This document shows, piece after piece, positions 45,687 to 58,104 of a stretch of 64,000 nucleotides of DNA. Numbering within the stretch: the stretch's first letter is position 1; every line of letters starts with the position of its first letter. This stretch comes from Sistotremastrum niveocremeum HHB9708 (taxonomy: Eukaryota; Basidiomycota; Agaricomycetes; Sistotremastrales; Sistotremastraceae): assembly GCA_001630475.1 (NCBI GenBank), contig KV419465.1, forward strand, positions 1 to 64,000, written 5' to 3'. The notes under the pieces are model-generated. The model made no database searches. It worked only from the letters and a program-made list of their open reading frames with translations, and was not told the DNA's origin. The translations under genes were made by a program, and so were the position numbers.

Positions 45687-48170
45687 TTATCGCGATAAAA
45701 GCGTCAAAGCATTGAAAAACATGATCAAGAAACAAGCTATCAAAGCATTATAAGGAGTAATTTTTAACCCGTCCGAACTCCCTGGACTCGTCGACCCGAG
45801 ACCGAGGAAGGATTGACCGCCGCGGCCGTTTGATGTGGCTAGCACCGAAGGATCGATGGACACCGTATTAATCGTCTACAATCCAATCAATCATCGATAT
45901 AAATTTGAGTGGGGGAGGGAGGGACACGTACCCCAGTCGCGACAGTCGTTTGGAAAGTAGCAGTAGCCGTACCCTGAGATTCTTGTAAAGAGGATTGAGA
46001 GAGGAATACGACTGCTACGGCTGGAGCGGGGACTTGGACTGCGCAGACGTTGTTGGGTTGATCGCAGGTTATTTCGATTATTTGTTCGGAGCCTGTTATG
46101 CGGCCGTCGGAGGCGAAGGGACCGCCGAATGTCTGTGTGAGGAGGGGGGTGAGTGGAGAGAGGGGTGAGAAGGGAGAGGGAAAGGAGGAAGAGTGGTACC
46201 TGGCCTGCCCATGTTGTGTTCCATTTGTCGGTTGCGGAGGGGGCGAGTAATAATCTGGTGTATGTGAGAAGATGCTTGAGAGGATAATTAATGGAGAAAT
46301 TCTTACTTGACAGAGATACTCGCAGGAGTGGAATTAGCCTGACCCGTCTCATTCCCACCAACAGATATATAAGCCGTATAATCACTCGCTCCACTCGGAT
46401 CAGTAAGATAATTGAACAGAACGACACGTTGGGCCGTTCCTTGTTCGTATATTGCATAGCCGGGTGTGAGGTCGTTGTTGGAGTTGAGTTGGAGATCGAC
46501 GACTTGGGAGAGGTTAGATGAGCCGAGGGATTCGGCGATGACGAGGGTTGAGTAGAATGTTGGGCCTATTGACCATTGGCGGTAGGAGGATTGGTTAGTT
46601 GTTGGAGGGGTGAAAGGCTATTCAGATAGTTCATTCACTGAGCCCAATTAATAAATAAAGGTGGACGTACGTTGTAGTAGTCACTTTGACCACCGACGTG
46701 AAGGAGTGCATTAGTAAAATTGAACGAAGCCATGCTAAGTGCGTAATCGACAGCCCACATCGCTGATATGAAGCTATCGCTGAGGCCTGAGAAGCCGCCG
46801 CATGAGGCGGTGTTAGTTTCGAACATTATGAAGGGTTTGTTGAGGGTGAGGGCGATTTGAGATGTGTTGAGGTAGGGAGCGGAGAGTTGGACGACGGCGG
46901 AGTGGTTCATGTATAGTTGGGGCATGAGGACTTCGGGGTCGAGGATTCCGGTGTCGTTGCAGTTGTTTGTCGGATAACTGATACGTGTAACGAATGAGGA
47001 TTAGTTGAGTTGAGGGATTAGAAGGTGAGGGTGGGGGACGTACTGTTCGACAGAGATCCAAGCGAGCTGATCAGCATAATCAGTCAAGAATCCCGTATTC
47101 CAAACATCTTCAGGTGTCCACCCCGTATCAAGTCCACAACAAACACTAGGTCCCACGAACATGCTACTATTCAGTACTTTAGAGTCAGAAGAGTAATCTT
47201 GGAGAACGGTTCCCCAGTCTGCGGTGAATTGATCGGGGGTGTATGTGGGTGGACGAAGACCGTTGATTGTGTAGAGATCGGGTTCGTTGCCTAGTTGGAG
47301 GCCTACGAGGCGGTCGCCTAGGACGTGTTGGGCGATTTCGGCGAGGGTTGTGCTGGAGTTTTTTTTTATTGGCGTGAGAATTTCATTTTAGGGCTGGGGA
47401 TGGAGGACTCACCGGGGGTTTGAGGTGTCGTTGAAGGGAACGCCTGGAAGTGTTATATTAGTATGGAATGTGTGAGTGAGAGGGGTGAGAGTGTACCGAG
47501 GAACCATTGGACGTTGACGAGGTTAGATATATTACCCATCGCGTAGATTAGATTAGGAGATAACAGCAGGGTCGGAGTGGCAGTCTGTTTATCTTCAGAA
47601 TTTTGGAATATTCCAAAGAATCTGAAGACGAACCTTGTCGGAACTAAAGGTAATTTTCTCGACGGCTGTGCCGTTTGGGAGGCCGCCTGGAATTATGGTT
47701 GCGCTTTCTTGGGAATTGCCGCCCACGCGAATTAGAATGCGTCCAGCACGTGTTTCGATGTTGGCGAGGAGGTTGAGGAAGATGGGATTGAGTTGAGTGC
47801 CCGTATTACCAACTTTAAAGTCGTTGAATGGTGGAACGAAAATTGTGGACAAGGTGGACGTACAAAGTTGGTTGGCTACTGACAGTTCGATTGAAAAGCC
47901 TAGAAAATTTCCGCTGACTGGGATACCGAGTCCTGGATAACCGCCATCGGTGAGTTGGATGTTGATTGCCGTCGTTATGTTTCCAGGATTGGGAGTCGGG
48001 GTGAGCTGGCTGCCATCGCAAGGAACAGCGCCAATGCAAATTGCTGTTTGAAAAGCTGGGTTGGCTGTACCAGTAGCAGCGGGGCCAGGAATGGTGTAAA
48101 GAGTTACAGCTGATACAAATGGAAGAGAAAGAAGAAAAGAAAACACCGTGATATACAGAGGGCTCAGCAT
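45687..48170 (-). CDS. GH79-type secreted glycoside hydrolase with GPI-anchor-like tail
   Basis: A multi-exon minus gene from the ATG at 48170 to a stop at 45687-45689. A signal peptide is clear (MLSPLYITVFSFLLSLPFVS, then AVTLY). The catalytic barrel shows RAGRILIRVGGNSQESA, the acid/base region VGLQLGNEPDLYTINGLRPP and the nucleophile region KPFIMFETNTASCGGFSG, as in GH79 beta-glucuronidase-like enzymes. SFNFTNALLHVGGQSDYYN, RVVLFNYLTDPSGASDYTAY and a C-terminal beta domain follow. The last exon ends in a Gly/Ser-rich spacer (LGSTSPGSSDG), a hydrophobic segment (NALIACFLIMFFNALTLL) and SR, the layout of a GPI attachment signal. It probably acts at the cell wall on glucuronic acid side chains of proteoglycan or wall polymers; the exact substrate is not shown. 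Many NxT/S sites. Confidence 0.88.
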
Positions 48171-48786
48171 CGTCGTCGACGACGAGGAGGGTGTGGAGGG
48201 GCTGGCAGGGATTATGTAATCTGCTGCAACGGGGTAATCTCGACGTCATCACCCTGAATGTGTCGATCACGGGCCGAGAATCTCCGAAGATCGGGGATAA
48301 TCATTGAAAATAATCTTATTGGATGGATTTGAAACACCCTTTGCCTGGGAGAACGAACGTCCTGGAAGGAGATGGCGGTATGAATTGGAAGGGAACCCAC
48401 GAAAGCACAAGGTACACTGATCCCGACGCAAATTGATGGCCAATAGGAGCGATAAATGAGGACACGAGGCACACGGGAGCGAATTTGTTACCGGGGCATG
48501 ATCGCGGAGCGGTGTTTGGACGTGTTTGTCTCGGAAAAGCTTGATTGCTGCCAGCGACGACGACGACGACGGTCTCCCACAGCGTTCTCCCACGCTCTCT
48601 CGCTGTTTTGGGGAGCGCCGACGCTCTGGTGTATTGTGAGTGCGTCGTTGGGGTTTCGAACAGCGCTCATATAGTAATCTCCGCATGCACAGGAGTAGTC
48701 ATCCTTCTCATCTTCTTGACTAGCGTATGCCGCCCACGCCTTGGTCAAGACCCCACACTTGTCGCAACTGAGCTCTTGTTCGCTCT

Positions 48787-50398
48787 ATGACTTTCGCCGA
48801 CCTTGTGCAAATCAAGCAAATCGTCACCGTGAGTCTATCACTGAATCAATCACGAACACTATCTCATTTGATGCGCTAGTACCTTGATGGTGCGATATAT
48901 CTGCTATAGCTCACACTTTTCCTTTGTCTCACGTCTCCTATTCGCTATCTAGTCGCTGCAGCTGCGCTCCTTGTCTACGACTACATCCTCACTCTCCCGG
49001 AAGAAATTATTCTTGTGTGGCCTGCAAGATGGAATCTCGGAAAGGTCCTCTTCTTCCTCACACGATACCCCGTCTTCATCGACACCTCGCTCGTTCTCGT
49101 CCGTACGTCTTTCCTCTCCTTCTCCCGATTCGCTCCCTCAAGTCCTCCTCTAGATCAATTCAGCATCCTAGGCCCCAACGCATGTAAAATATTATTCACT
49201 ACTATCGGATGTACGTGTCTCATGTCCTTCATAACTCCCGAACGTCCCTCACTACGACCGCAGGGCTCCTTGGAGTGGGCATCGGCATTGCAGAGGTCAT
49301 TCTCGCAATGCGAACATGGGTCATCTGGTCTCGCTCCCGCCGCATCGCTATCATCCTCATCATCTGTCTTGTTCTCGTTTGGATTCCAATATTCTGGGTT
49401 TTGAATGATTCGCTGTCTAGTCTTGTCTGTGAGTGTCACATCACTTTTTGATGGCTATTACGTCATTAATATGTCTACTCTTAGTTGCCGTCCCTAGTGA
49501 TCCTACCTTCCGGGGATGCGTTCTCTCCACTCAAAAGAACGTGTTATTCGTTGTCTTTGTACTCATCATGGCTTTTGAAACATGTGCGTCCTCTACTTTC
49601 GAGTTCTCATTCGCTCGCTTAACCGATTCAGTCATTCTCGTCCTCACACTCGTAAAAGGGCTCGAGCATTGTGAGTGGGTCCCAATAGGGTTTACACATG
49701 GTCCCTGATCGTTCTCCACAGTCCGACATGCCAGTTCCACCCTTGTCGCCGTCTTATACCGCGACGGTCTCCTCAACTATATTTATCTTTTTGGTAGGCG
49801 CCCGTTTCGGACTCACTCGTACGCTCTCGACTGACGCATACATTAAGTTTTATCAATCATCAATGTTACTGTACTCCTCACTGCTCCTGTGAGCTTCCCT
49901 CCCTCCCTTGCTTCTTATCCGAACCTCATAATGTCATAGCACGGATACACCACGCTCCTTACTGCCATGCAACGCGTCATGCATTCGATCCTTTCAGCCC
50001 GTATACTCCTCCATCTGCGTCAAGCAGCCTCATCACGCAACCCCGATCTATCACTCAATAATCGCTGGGATCAGACTCAGACGAACGTATCGACCGACTT
50101 CGAATTTGCAGTCCACGATCCTGATGCCGATCCCTCTTCCGGTCCGCCCCTTGATCCAGATAATAATGAGGTTCCGGAGGGCGTGAGAAGACGGAAGAGG
50201 AGACGGAGGGGGAGGGGTGGGTCGAAGATGAAGAATGTTTTTTTGGATATTGCTACGGCTACTTTTTGGAGTGTTGCGGGTGCTGGTGGGGATGAGGATG
50301 GAGGAGGGGGTGGAGAGAGTGATACGTGGTTTGGGAGGGAGGCGGGAGAACATAGTGGGGAACATGTGGAGGTTGAGCTTTGGCAGACTGTGCATTGA
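48787..50398 (+). CDS. DUF6533-like multi-pass membrane protein
   Basis: The start ATG is at 48787 (MTFADLVQIKQIVT, exon to 48828). A 10-base micro-exon, 48880-48889 (TACCTTGATG), then joins the exon from 48953 to give TYLDVAAAALLVYDYILTLP, followed by EEIILVWPARWNLGKVLFFL and TRYPVFIDTSLVLV. That motif is the hallmark of DUF6533 membrane proteins of mushroom-forming fungi. Further short exons supply more spans (LLGVGIGIAEVILAMRTWVI, RIAIILIICLVLVWIPIFWV, NVLFVVFVLIMAFETF, GLLNYIYLFG) and the amphipathic stretch MQRVMHSILSARILLHLRQA. The C-terminus is soluble, with a basic RRKRRRRGRGG patch and an acidic Gly-rich part. Seven spans are typical of this class and a receptor-like role is often assumed, without proof. 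One exon near 49,790-49,940 is not resolved. Confidence 0.8.
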
Positions 50399-51256
50399 TG
50401 TATTTGATGTATTGGCGGATGTATGGGAGGGATGTATTGGGTGTATTGGGGGGTCTTTAGGTATCTTAGGATTCTGGTTATTTGTTGTATTTATTGTGTA
50501 GGAATTTGGATTATTGGATCGGCTGGAATAGGCGTTGGAATACGTCGAACTTGGACTTGGGAACTTGTGACAGCCGGAAAGCCTCGGCGGAAGAAGGCCT
50601 TTCTCACAGCAACTATATATCAACGGTTCCAGGTGGCCGAATGACCAGAACGCGCAAACCAAAAGCGGCGAGCACCAAGAGAACAGAGGCCCCACCTCCT
50701 GCTCCATAGAGTGCACTACGCTCACAAATCCCCCCTCACCACTTGACATCGGGATCTGCACTGCATTGCTTCCGACTCATCATCGATACCCGACATACCT
50801 TCCTCCTGTTTTATCCACGGGTTTGTAGGAGGTTTAACGGCTGATCTGGGACTTACGCTCATATTCTTTTAGCCTACATCCTTAAATTTCTTTGCTACCA
50901 CTGATTTCGACATCTCCGACACCTCTTACGTAGTACTCTCAACGTTCCCCTCATAACTGCCACTTTACATCGTAACACTTCTAATTCCCGTTTGTATAAG
51001 GTTTTCGTACTGTAGGTAGTGCGGACCTGCCGCTACTTAGCACATCTGTTTGCTTGACCCGGGGTATAAATACAAACTACTACTACTACTACAGCAACTA
51101 TATATATACGACACACGATCGAAGATCGACAAGCTCTGGACAGCGCAAGCGCTGGGTTCGTAGACGCTCCTCGGCCGAACTTCGCCGGCGCCGAGGACCC
51201 TTGTCGACGACGACGTTCAATTCGTGTGTAGCTGCAGTAACCCTTCCACTTGAACG
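50399..51256. other. upstream region of the NLR-type gene
   Basis: No gene was recognised. It holds a TATAAATA element at 51065-51072, a CTA trinucleotide run at 51078-51092 and a TATATATATA run at about 51099-51108, all 150-190 bases before the receptor start codon. Confidence 0.5.
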
Positions 51257-54200
51257 ATGACCTCGACGAGTCGAGCAGTCGAGGAAGATATCGGTCCTAG
51301 GTTGGATTGTTCGCTGCCAGAAGCATCTCGAGCCTTCTCTGACATCTTGTTTAGCAATGCCGAGAATCAGATGGAGTTGAAGATATCCGGTACGCCGTGC
51401 ATTCTCGTGACTGCTCCGATCTCAGATACCTCACTGTCTTAGATTTTCACGGTTTTGGATTCCCGAAGACCATACTCTGCATAGCGAGCAAAGCTAATCG
51501 ATTTTACTTCAAATTGGAGTGCGGGGGTGAGAGCAGAGTTTCTCAGGGTTCGAGACGAGGGAGGGAACCAGTGTGGAATGAGACATTTTCTTTGTGAGCA
51601 GTCAAACTTCGTTATGGTCGGTTTGAAGTGAGATAACTCTTTTAGCAAATCGCCGACAGGATCGCTCAAGATGACGGTCTACGTTCATCATATATTAGTG
51701 AAAGATCAAATCATCGGCGCGCGGGAGGATACCATCGATAATATCATCTCGAAACTGGACGGTGATGGTACATCTAATCACCCGTGATAATCCGATGCCG
51801 CTGAAAGTTTCTTTTGGAATAGGAAAATATACGTGTACTTTGAAGCTGACGGATAACGCTCAGGCTGAGAACGGTACGCCCACGGTATGCTTCAAGGCCT
51901 CTTTGGGCAATTCCCTTGAAATCTTGAAATCGCATGTCGAACTGGGAAAGAAAGAGTGGGCGGGCGTTCAAACTGCTCCAGATGGGATCGAGAGATCATC
52001 GCAGGCTTTGGTTCAGGGTGCAAACCTTCAGTCGGTTGCGGCGACGGTGATGGACGATGTCATGCCCTTTCTCGATCGGATCGATAAATTTGTGAAGCTT
52101 GTTGATAATCTATCGGAGGTCGAGTGTCCTTGATTCGAGATTCTGGGAAGCTACTGATTCGGTTGTTGATGTTTCAGGTGCATCCGTATGCCAAAATTGC
52201 TTGGAGTGTCATGTCGGCGGGGTACAAAGTAAGACATCTCGGATAATATTCGATGATTTAAATACTTATGATTTGAGAAGGTTCTGCAAGCGCAACAACA
52301 GCGTGATGCTGCGCTTTCTCATCTCGTGGACGTGATAGATGACACTTACGCCTTCATCATCGAGTCTCAAGACCTGTCCAAAGTCCCATCGCAACGTAAA
52401 ATTGCGGAAGAATTAGCGAAGCAGACTACGGAGTGTGCTTACTTTATTCTGCATTATGTGGAGGACAAGGAATTTCGTAAGGCTCAGTGTTAATCTATTG
52501 TGGATAATGCTCATTCTTTTGATATTAGTGACGAGAACGTTTCATAACATGTTAGGAGACGCCGATGCCAATATTCAAGCTTTTCAAGATACTTTCACGG
52601 AACTCAAAGCTGCTTTCCAAGCTCGTGCCGTTGTGCATACCGAGCTGGTCGTCATACAAACCATCGGGCTCACGAAACAAATTGGTAAGCTTTAGACAAC
52701 AGATTCGAAATAATCTGATATAAATTTGTGTCTCACCAGCTGTCGATGTGAATTTGAACGATATGGCGTATGCCGGAGATGCCAGCTTCGTGCCTGAGAA
52801 AGGCTGTTTTCCGGGAACACGGACAGCTATCATCGATGCAATCACCCAATGGACGATCAGGCCGGTCGAAAACAAAGGAGGTTCTTTGTTCTGGCTGAAA
52901 GGATTCGCAGGGTCGGGAAAATCTGCTGTTGCCCATACCATTGCCCATCTGTTCTCCACGAGCAAACGGCTTGGATCTTCCTTTATCTTCGACCAATCTC
53001 ATGCGACCCAACGACAAGCGGAAGCAGTCTTTTTAAAGATTACACGTGACCTTGCGTCACTGAGCAGTGATTGGAAGAACGCGCTTGCGGAGGTCATCCA
53101 GGATTCACCAGAACTCCGTCATACACCGTCGGTTCGAAGGCAATTCGAAGAACTGATTCTCAGACCGGCCAAGAAGATCACGTTTATCGGTCCTATTCTC
53201 ATCATTCTAGATGCCCTCGACGAATGTGGAGGTTCTTCAGACTCTCGACGAGAACTTCTCAGCATTTTATCTTCCCGTCTCTCGGAATTGCCGTCGAATT
53301 TTCGCATTCTTCTCACTTCCCGTCCTGAGGATGAAATCGAGCAAGCGTTCACCGGCATTCCATACATCCTGAAGGCCGATCTCCAGGCTATCTCTATGAA
53401 CTCCACGATTCCAGATCTATCAATCTATTACACGATGCGACTCGGCAAAGTGCAGGAGCTTGATACGAAATGGTCCAATCGGGGTTGGCTCCCACACTTG
53501 ATCGAGAGGTCGGAAGGCCTGTTTCAGTGGGCTTTTACGGCATGCGAATTTATCCTCGAACCTGGTTGGGAACCAGCCGAGCGACTCGAGAGCCTCATCT
53601 CGACGTCGGAGCTGTCGGGCATCGACAAGCTCTATATGGCAATATTACATAATATCTTTAGATTCTCCGAAGACGATGGCAGACTTCCTCGATTTCGGTC
53701 TGTTTTAGGTCGAGTTCTCTGTGTTAGACAACCACTGAGTGTAACGGATCTCACCGCACTCAGGAGCACACAAGAGAGCGCAGGAACTACTAGAGCTATT
53801 ATTCGAATGATGGGTTCGGTCTTAAGCGGGGTGTCAAGCCACTCAACACCTGTTCAAGCGCTTCACACCTCATTTCGTGATTTTCTGTTTAGTCAGGAGC
53901 GGAGTGGAATCTACCATGTGGATTACGAGATGCAAGAGGATCATCTCGTCAGAGCTTGTTTGACCGTTCTCAATACGGAACTCAAATTCAACATCACAGA
54001 TTCACCAAGTTCTCACATATTAGCCCCACCTGCTACGGACACCACAATCCCCGGATACATCATGTATGCCTCAAAGTTCTGGGCCACTCATCTACCTGCT
54101 ATACCATTTTCGGGGGAATTGCTCACGCTCGTTCGCTTCTTCTCTGACCAGCAATTTCTTTATTGGCTGGAGATACTTGCTTCAACCCAGAACCTTCTGA

Positions 54201-56591
54201 TAGCCCGATCCTCTATGAGTTCACTACGACGATGGGCAATGGTACGTTTTCTTGTTCGTTTGACTAGGAGGGCACTCAGATCGCTCCTAGGTTGCGGATC
54301 CAGCGCTTGCCGAGTTTTGCCGAGATGCCGAGAGTTTCATTCACGCTTTCGCAGGAATCATTGCACAGAGCCCTCCTCATCTCTACATATCCGCGCTTCC
54401 TTTCGCCCCTGAGACTAGCCTAGTGGCGAAGAAATACCTCCCTCGTTTCGATCGAACTCTAGTGGTCGAGTCCGGCAAACCACACGCGTACACGGCTCTC
54501 CAACGAACATTCGGACATCGCGGCGGCGTTCTTGACAGTGCAATCTATACAATGGCTTATACACCAGATGGGAGCACCATTATCACTATTTCTCTAAGCC
54601 AACGTGTTTCTTTTTGGAATGCGGAAACTGGCCAATCTACGGATGGACTGCCCCCAGAAGAGACCGTCGGTTTCAGTTCCCTCGCAATCTCTCCCGATGG
54701 AAAATATTTTGCTCTGGGGTCATGGGTTGGAAGCCTTTGCGTCCGAGATATCAAAACTCATTCCATATTATGGGGACCGACGAAGCTCCACGAGAACACA
54801 ATGGATATCATTCAATGCATGAAATTCACATTGGATTCAAGGATTCTGTGGGCCATCACTAAGAATGGATATGTTCGTTGTTGGGAAGCAGAAACAGGCC
54901 TGGCTATAGTCCCTTCGGAACGATTACACACCTATAAAGCAGATTGTGCCGCCTTTTCATTCGACGCAACGTGTCTCGCAGTTGGTCAAGCTCCAGGTTC
55001 AATACTTGTGTGCCGACGGAGTGGCGATGAGGAGCATTGGCAAGAGTTATGTGTCCTGCTTTTCGATAGCATCAAATTCAAAACCGTGACCTTTTCTCCC
55101 AATAAGGAATATTTAATTTCAGGGTCATATGATGGGGAAATCCAGATTTGGGCTCTTCGAACTCGGTCTGTGATTGGAAAATCATTACATCGGCGTCTCA
55201 CTCCTGTTTATGGGATTGCAGTCTCTCCTGATGGGAAGATAATCGCATCTTCCTCCGAAGACACAACAATCCATCTATGGAGCTTCGAAGGGGGAGATCT
55301 CGGAACCCCTCTCACAGGATTCGAGACGCTAGTCACAGAGTTGGCGTTCTCCCCAAACGGAGAGCACATTGCTAGCGGAGCAGCTGATGGCACCATATGC
55401 GTCTGGGACTGCGCGGCCGCAGTAGGCGCATCTCCTGAGCCTCCCGAAGAAGAATTAGCTTTGGGTGCTTCCGTTACTTCATCGGATCGCAAATATCTAC
55501 TGGCGGTAGCCGGAGATAGGACCGTTCGAAGTTACGACCCAGATACCGGGGCAGAGGTTCGACCTCCCCTACGAGTGCACACCAAGAATATTAGTATGAT
55601 GGCTGTCGCTTCCCATATGCCCATCTTGGCCTATTGCACTTCCGAGGCCGACGGTCAACTCTTTGTTCTGGACGCCGAAACTGGAGCACCACTACGAGAA
55701 CCGATCGAGGTCCACACAGCAGAAGTGAATAACATCGAATTCAATGACGATGGAACTCGACTTCTTTCGTGTAGTGAAGACAAAACTATTCGCGTTTGGG
55801 ACACTACAACTTGGGACTTGATCGGGAAGCCGCTTGAGGGCCATACGAGTAGGGTCGCTACTGCCGTGTTCCTTCCAGGGGATGATCGCATTTTATCTGC
55901 GTCAGATGACAGGACTTTGCGGATTTGGAGTGTCGAAACTAGCGAGAGTATTGCCGGTCCGCTCACGTTCCATGAAATGGCTGTTTTTGCCTTGGGAGTG
56001 GCGTCTATTTCGAATCTCGTTGCCTCGGGTTCAATAGATGGAGTAATCCGTCTATGGGATTCCGACACCTTATCTTGCGACGGGTATCCGACCTTGAACC
56101 ATGGAGCGGATATCGTATGTTCATTGTCTTTTTCATCCGACGGCAAGCGTCTGCTGTCAGGTGGAGGTGATCATGCTATCCGATTATGGGATGTATCAAC
56201 CGGGCAATTAATCGGAATTCCGTGGGAAGGTCATACTGGAGTTGTGACATGGGCTGATTTTTTGGGAAACGAAGATCGGATTATATCCTCTGCGTTCGAG
56301 GGGATCATACGCGTCTGGGACACCACATGGAAATCATCAAATAACACAAGCTCAGATTTTGAATTGAGAAAATCTTTTCCTCGAATTTCTCAAGACGGCT
56401 GGGTTTATGCTGATGAACATCCGATGAAAGTCCTTTTCTGGGTCCCTCCGAGCTATCGTCCCTCCTTCCTTTGGGGTCTATGCAGAAGGTTGATTGGGGC
56501 ACGTCCTATTACATTGAACTTTGATCGCTTTGAGTTTGGTGAACAGTGGACACGATGTTGTTCGAAATTGACGAAGAATGATACCGTATGA
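51257..56591 (+). CDS. C2 / Goodbye-like / NACHT / WD40 receptor (fungal NLR type)
   Basis: About ten exons. Exons 1-4 (from the ATG at 51257) form a C2-like beta domain: ELKISDFHGFGFPKTILCIA, REPVWNETFSL, SLKMTVYVHHILVKDQIIGA and DGKYTCTLKLTD. Next come helices VHPYAKIAWSVMSAGYKVLQ and ALSHLVDVIDDTYAFIIESQ, like the Goodbye/NACHT-proximal module. The NACHT NTPase (exon 52739-54241) has Walker A GFAGSGKSAVA and Walker B ILIILDALDECG, with FRILLTSRPEDE. After a 49-base intron, exon 54291-56591 encodes at least 14 WD40 units, enough for two seven-bladed propellers; examples are GTRLLSCSEDKTIRVWDTTT and GKRLLSGGGDHAIRLWDVST. Units are diverged, not near-identical, so this is not a hypervariable repeat array. 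Such STAND proteins oligomerise after ligand binding and drive non-self or cell-death responses. The reading frame looks whole. Confidence 0.9.
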
Positions 56592-56916
56592 TATCGCATT
56601 TGCAGTTCTTCTACTTCTCGTTACTCTGCTCATGCTTCGATTTCGATGTACTTCTCGTTCAATTCCATGTTGCCGCCACAGCGTTCCCACAGTGACTATT
56701 AGCAGCGAGATAATAATGCTCAAATCTCGAAAGAAAGTTTGTCTCATAATATTGTCTGCTCACCACATCCGCTGCATCTTTTTCAGTCTAACTTACAAGG
56801 CTTCGTCAATATTCGCATTCAATGTCTTTGCTCAACGCATTGCAGGACCAGAGGAAACATCATCGTGAGAACCAATTTCGTATACTAACTTTGTAACTTT
56901 CATGTCGCGAAATATT

Positions 56917-58032
56917 CTAAACGATATCGCCAGTAGTGGCAACAGTGGAGCCCGATTGGACCGCGGGTCGCTCCGCAATCCGATTGACCCAGGCCTGAGA
57001 ATACAACATCAGATCAATGAATTATCCTCACCCACCATGTAATCTCGCACCTTAACAGCAGGCCATTCAGTGAGATCGACGTTCAGAAGATGCGGTCTAG
57101 CACCACCAAAGACCCAAGGAAACGCTTTCATGTCAGCCAGAGCAAACCTTCCCCGCCCGGGGCCTGTCAAGTAATCGCGGTCCCGAAGTCGTATTTCGAG
57201 CACGCCGAACAAGCGCTTGGTTTCGTCCAAATAACGTTTCTGGGCGTAGGGTCTAGAGTTCGTCAAGTAATAAGAATTCTCAGTGTTTTAACTCGAGGAT
57301 AAGAGCCTCTAAAGCGACATACATATCTTCAGGGGCCCATTTGATGAAATGGAGAGCTGGCTGAGCGAGTTAGTGCCTATCTCTTTACAAACATGACATT
57401 CGTCACGCACCTTGTCCTTCCATCGGACCGATCCCCCCATGCTATGAATCCGTTGATTATCATCCACGTAATTCTCCAGCTATGATAATTGAACGTACAG
57501 CAAAGAAAAGCCACTGAAGCTCTTCGCTGTACTTCAAGGTGTCGCTGGGATCCGACGAAAATTTGCACTCCTTGTCGAATTGAGCTGCAAGGTAGAGTAT
57601 TATTGCTGATGTTTCAAAGACGGAAAATCCATCGTGGACGATCGTAGGAATACGACCGTTGGGATTCAGCTGCGAAAAATATGAGAGCTCTTACATTAGA
57701 TTCGCACATTCTCTAGCAATAGAATCGCTTACTTTGATGAACCAGTCATTCTTTACTTGATTGTGTTTCACGCCAAAATCTTGATCTCTGATACTCATCT
57801 TGATCACTCTGGCTCAGAAGTCAGCTCGGGAGACTTACTGACGTCGACAATGATGTGAAGTACTCGTAATCAGGGCCCCCGTATATCGTCTCAATAATGA
57901 CGGTCAGTGTGGTAGCTCAAGATCCGCGGATAAGCAACTAACCTTCAATTCATCGAGTAGGATAGATACTGCGAACCCATTTGCGGTTGGAGCAGTGTAC
58001 AGAGTAATGGGAGCTTTGCTTGCTGCTGACAT
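56917..58032 (-). CDS. Ure2-like glutathione S-transferase
   Basis: Minus-strand, several exons, from the ATG at 58032 to a stop at 56917-56919. The thioredoxin-like domain begins [20 protein letters not shown] then LDELK and later has [20 protein letters not shown] and [13 protein letters not shown], the Ure2p-type pattern with Asn in the glutathione site. A short exon near 57,890-57,840 ([18 protein letters not shown]) and one from 57,799 ([18 protein letters not shown]) lie between. The helical domain includes [20 protein letters not shown] and [20 protein letters not shown], and the last exon encodes [15 protein letters not shown]. These enzymes conjugate or reduce with glutathione in detoxification. 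It is convergent with the NLR gene. Exon joins in the middle (57,300-57,560) are approximate. Confidence 0.83.
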
Positions 58033-58094
58033 GACTCGTTCGCGGCGACTGCAATTACTAGTAATGCGCTGGGACAACCTGACCGCTGGCTGAG

Positions 58095-58104
58095 TATATA
58101 TATA
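58095..58104 (-). promoter_or_regulatory. TATA-like box of the Ure2-like transferase gene
   Basis: A TATATATATA run lies 63-72 bases before the start codon at 58032 on the minus strand, the same spacing as for the omega-like transferase gene. Confidence 0.5.

Noticed and set aside
50051-50761. Minus-strand open frame of over 200 codons
   Set aside because: It overlaps the last exon of the DUF6533-like gene, is Ser/Pro/Asn-rich low complexity and has no domain.
51078-51108. CTA run and TA run as a possible mobile-element tail
   Set aside because: Simple repeats in a promoter; no element body, target duplication or coding remnant.
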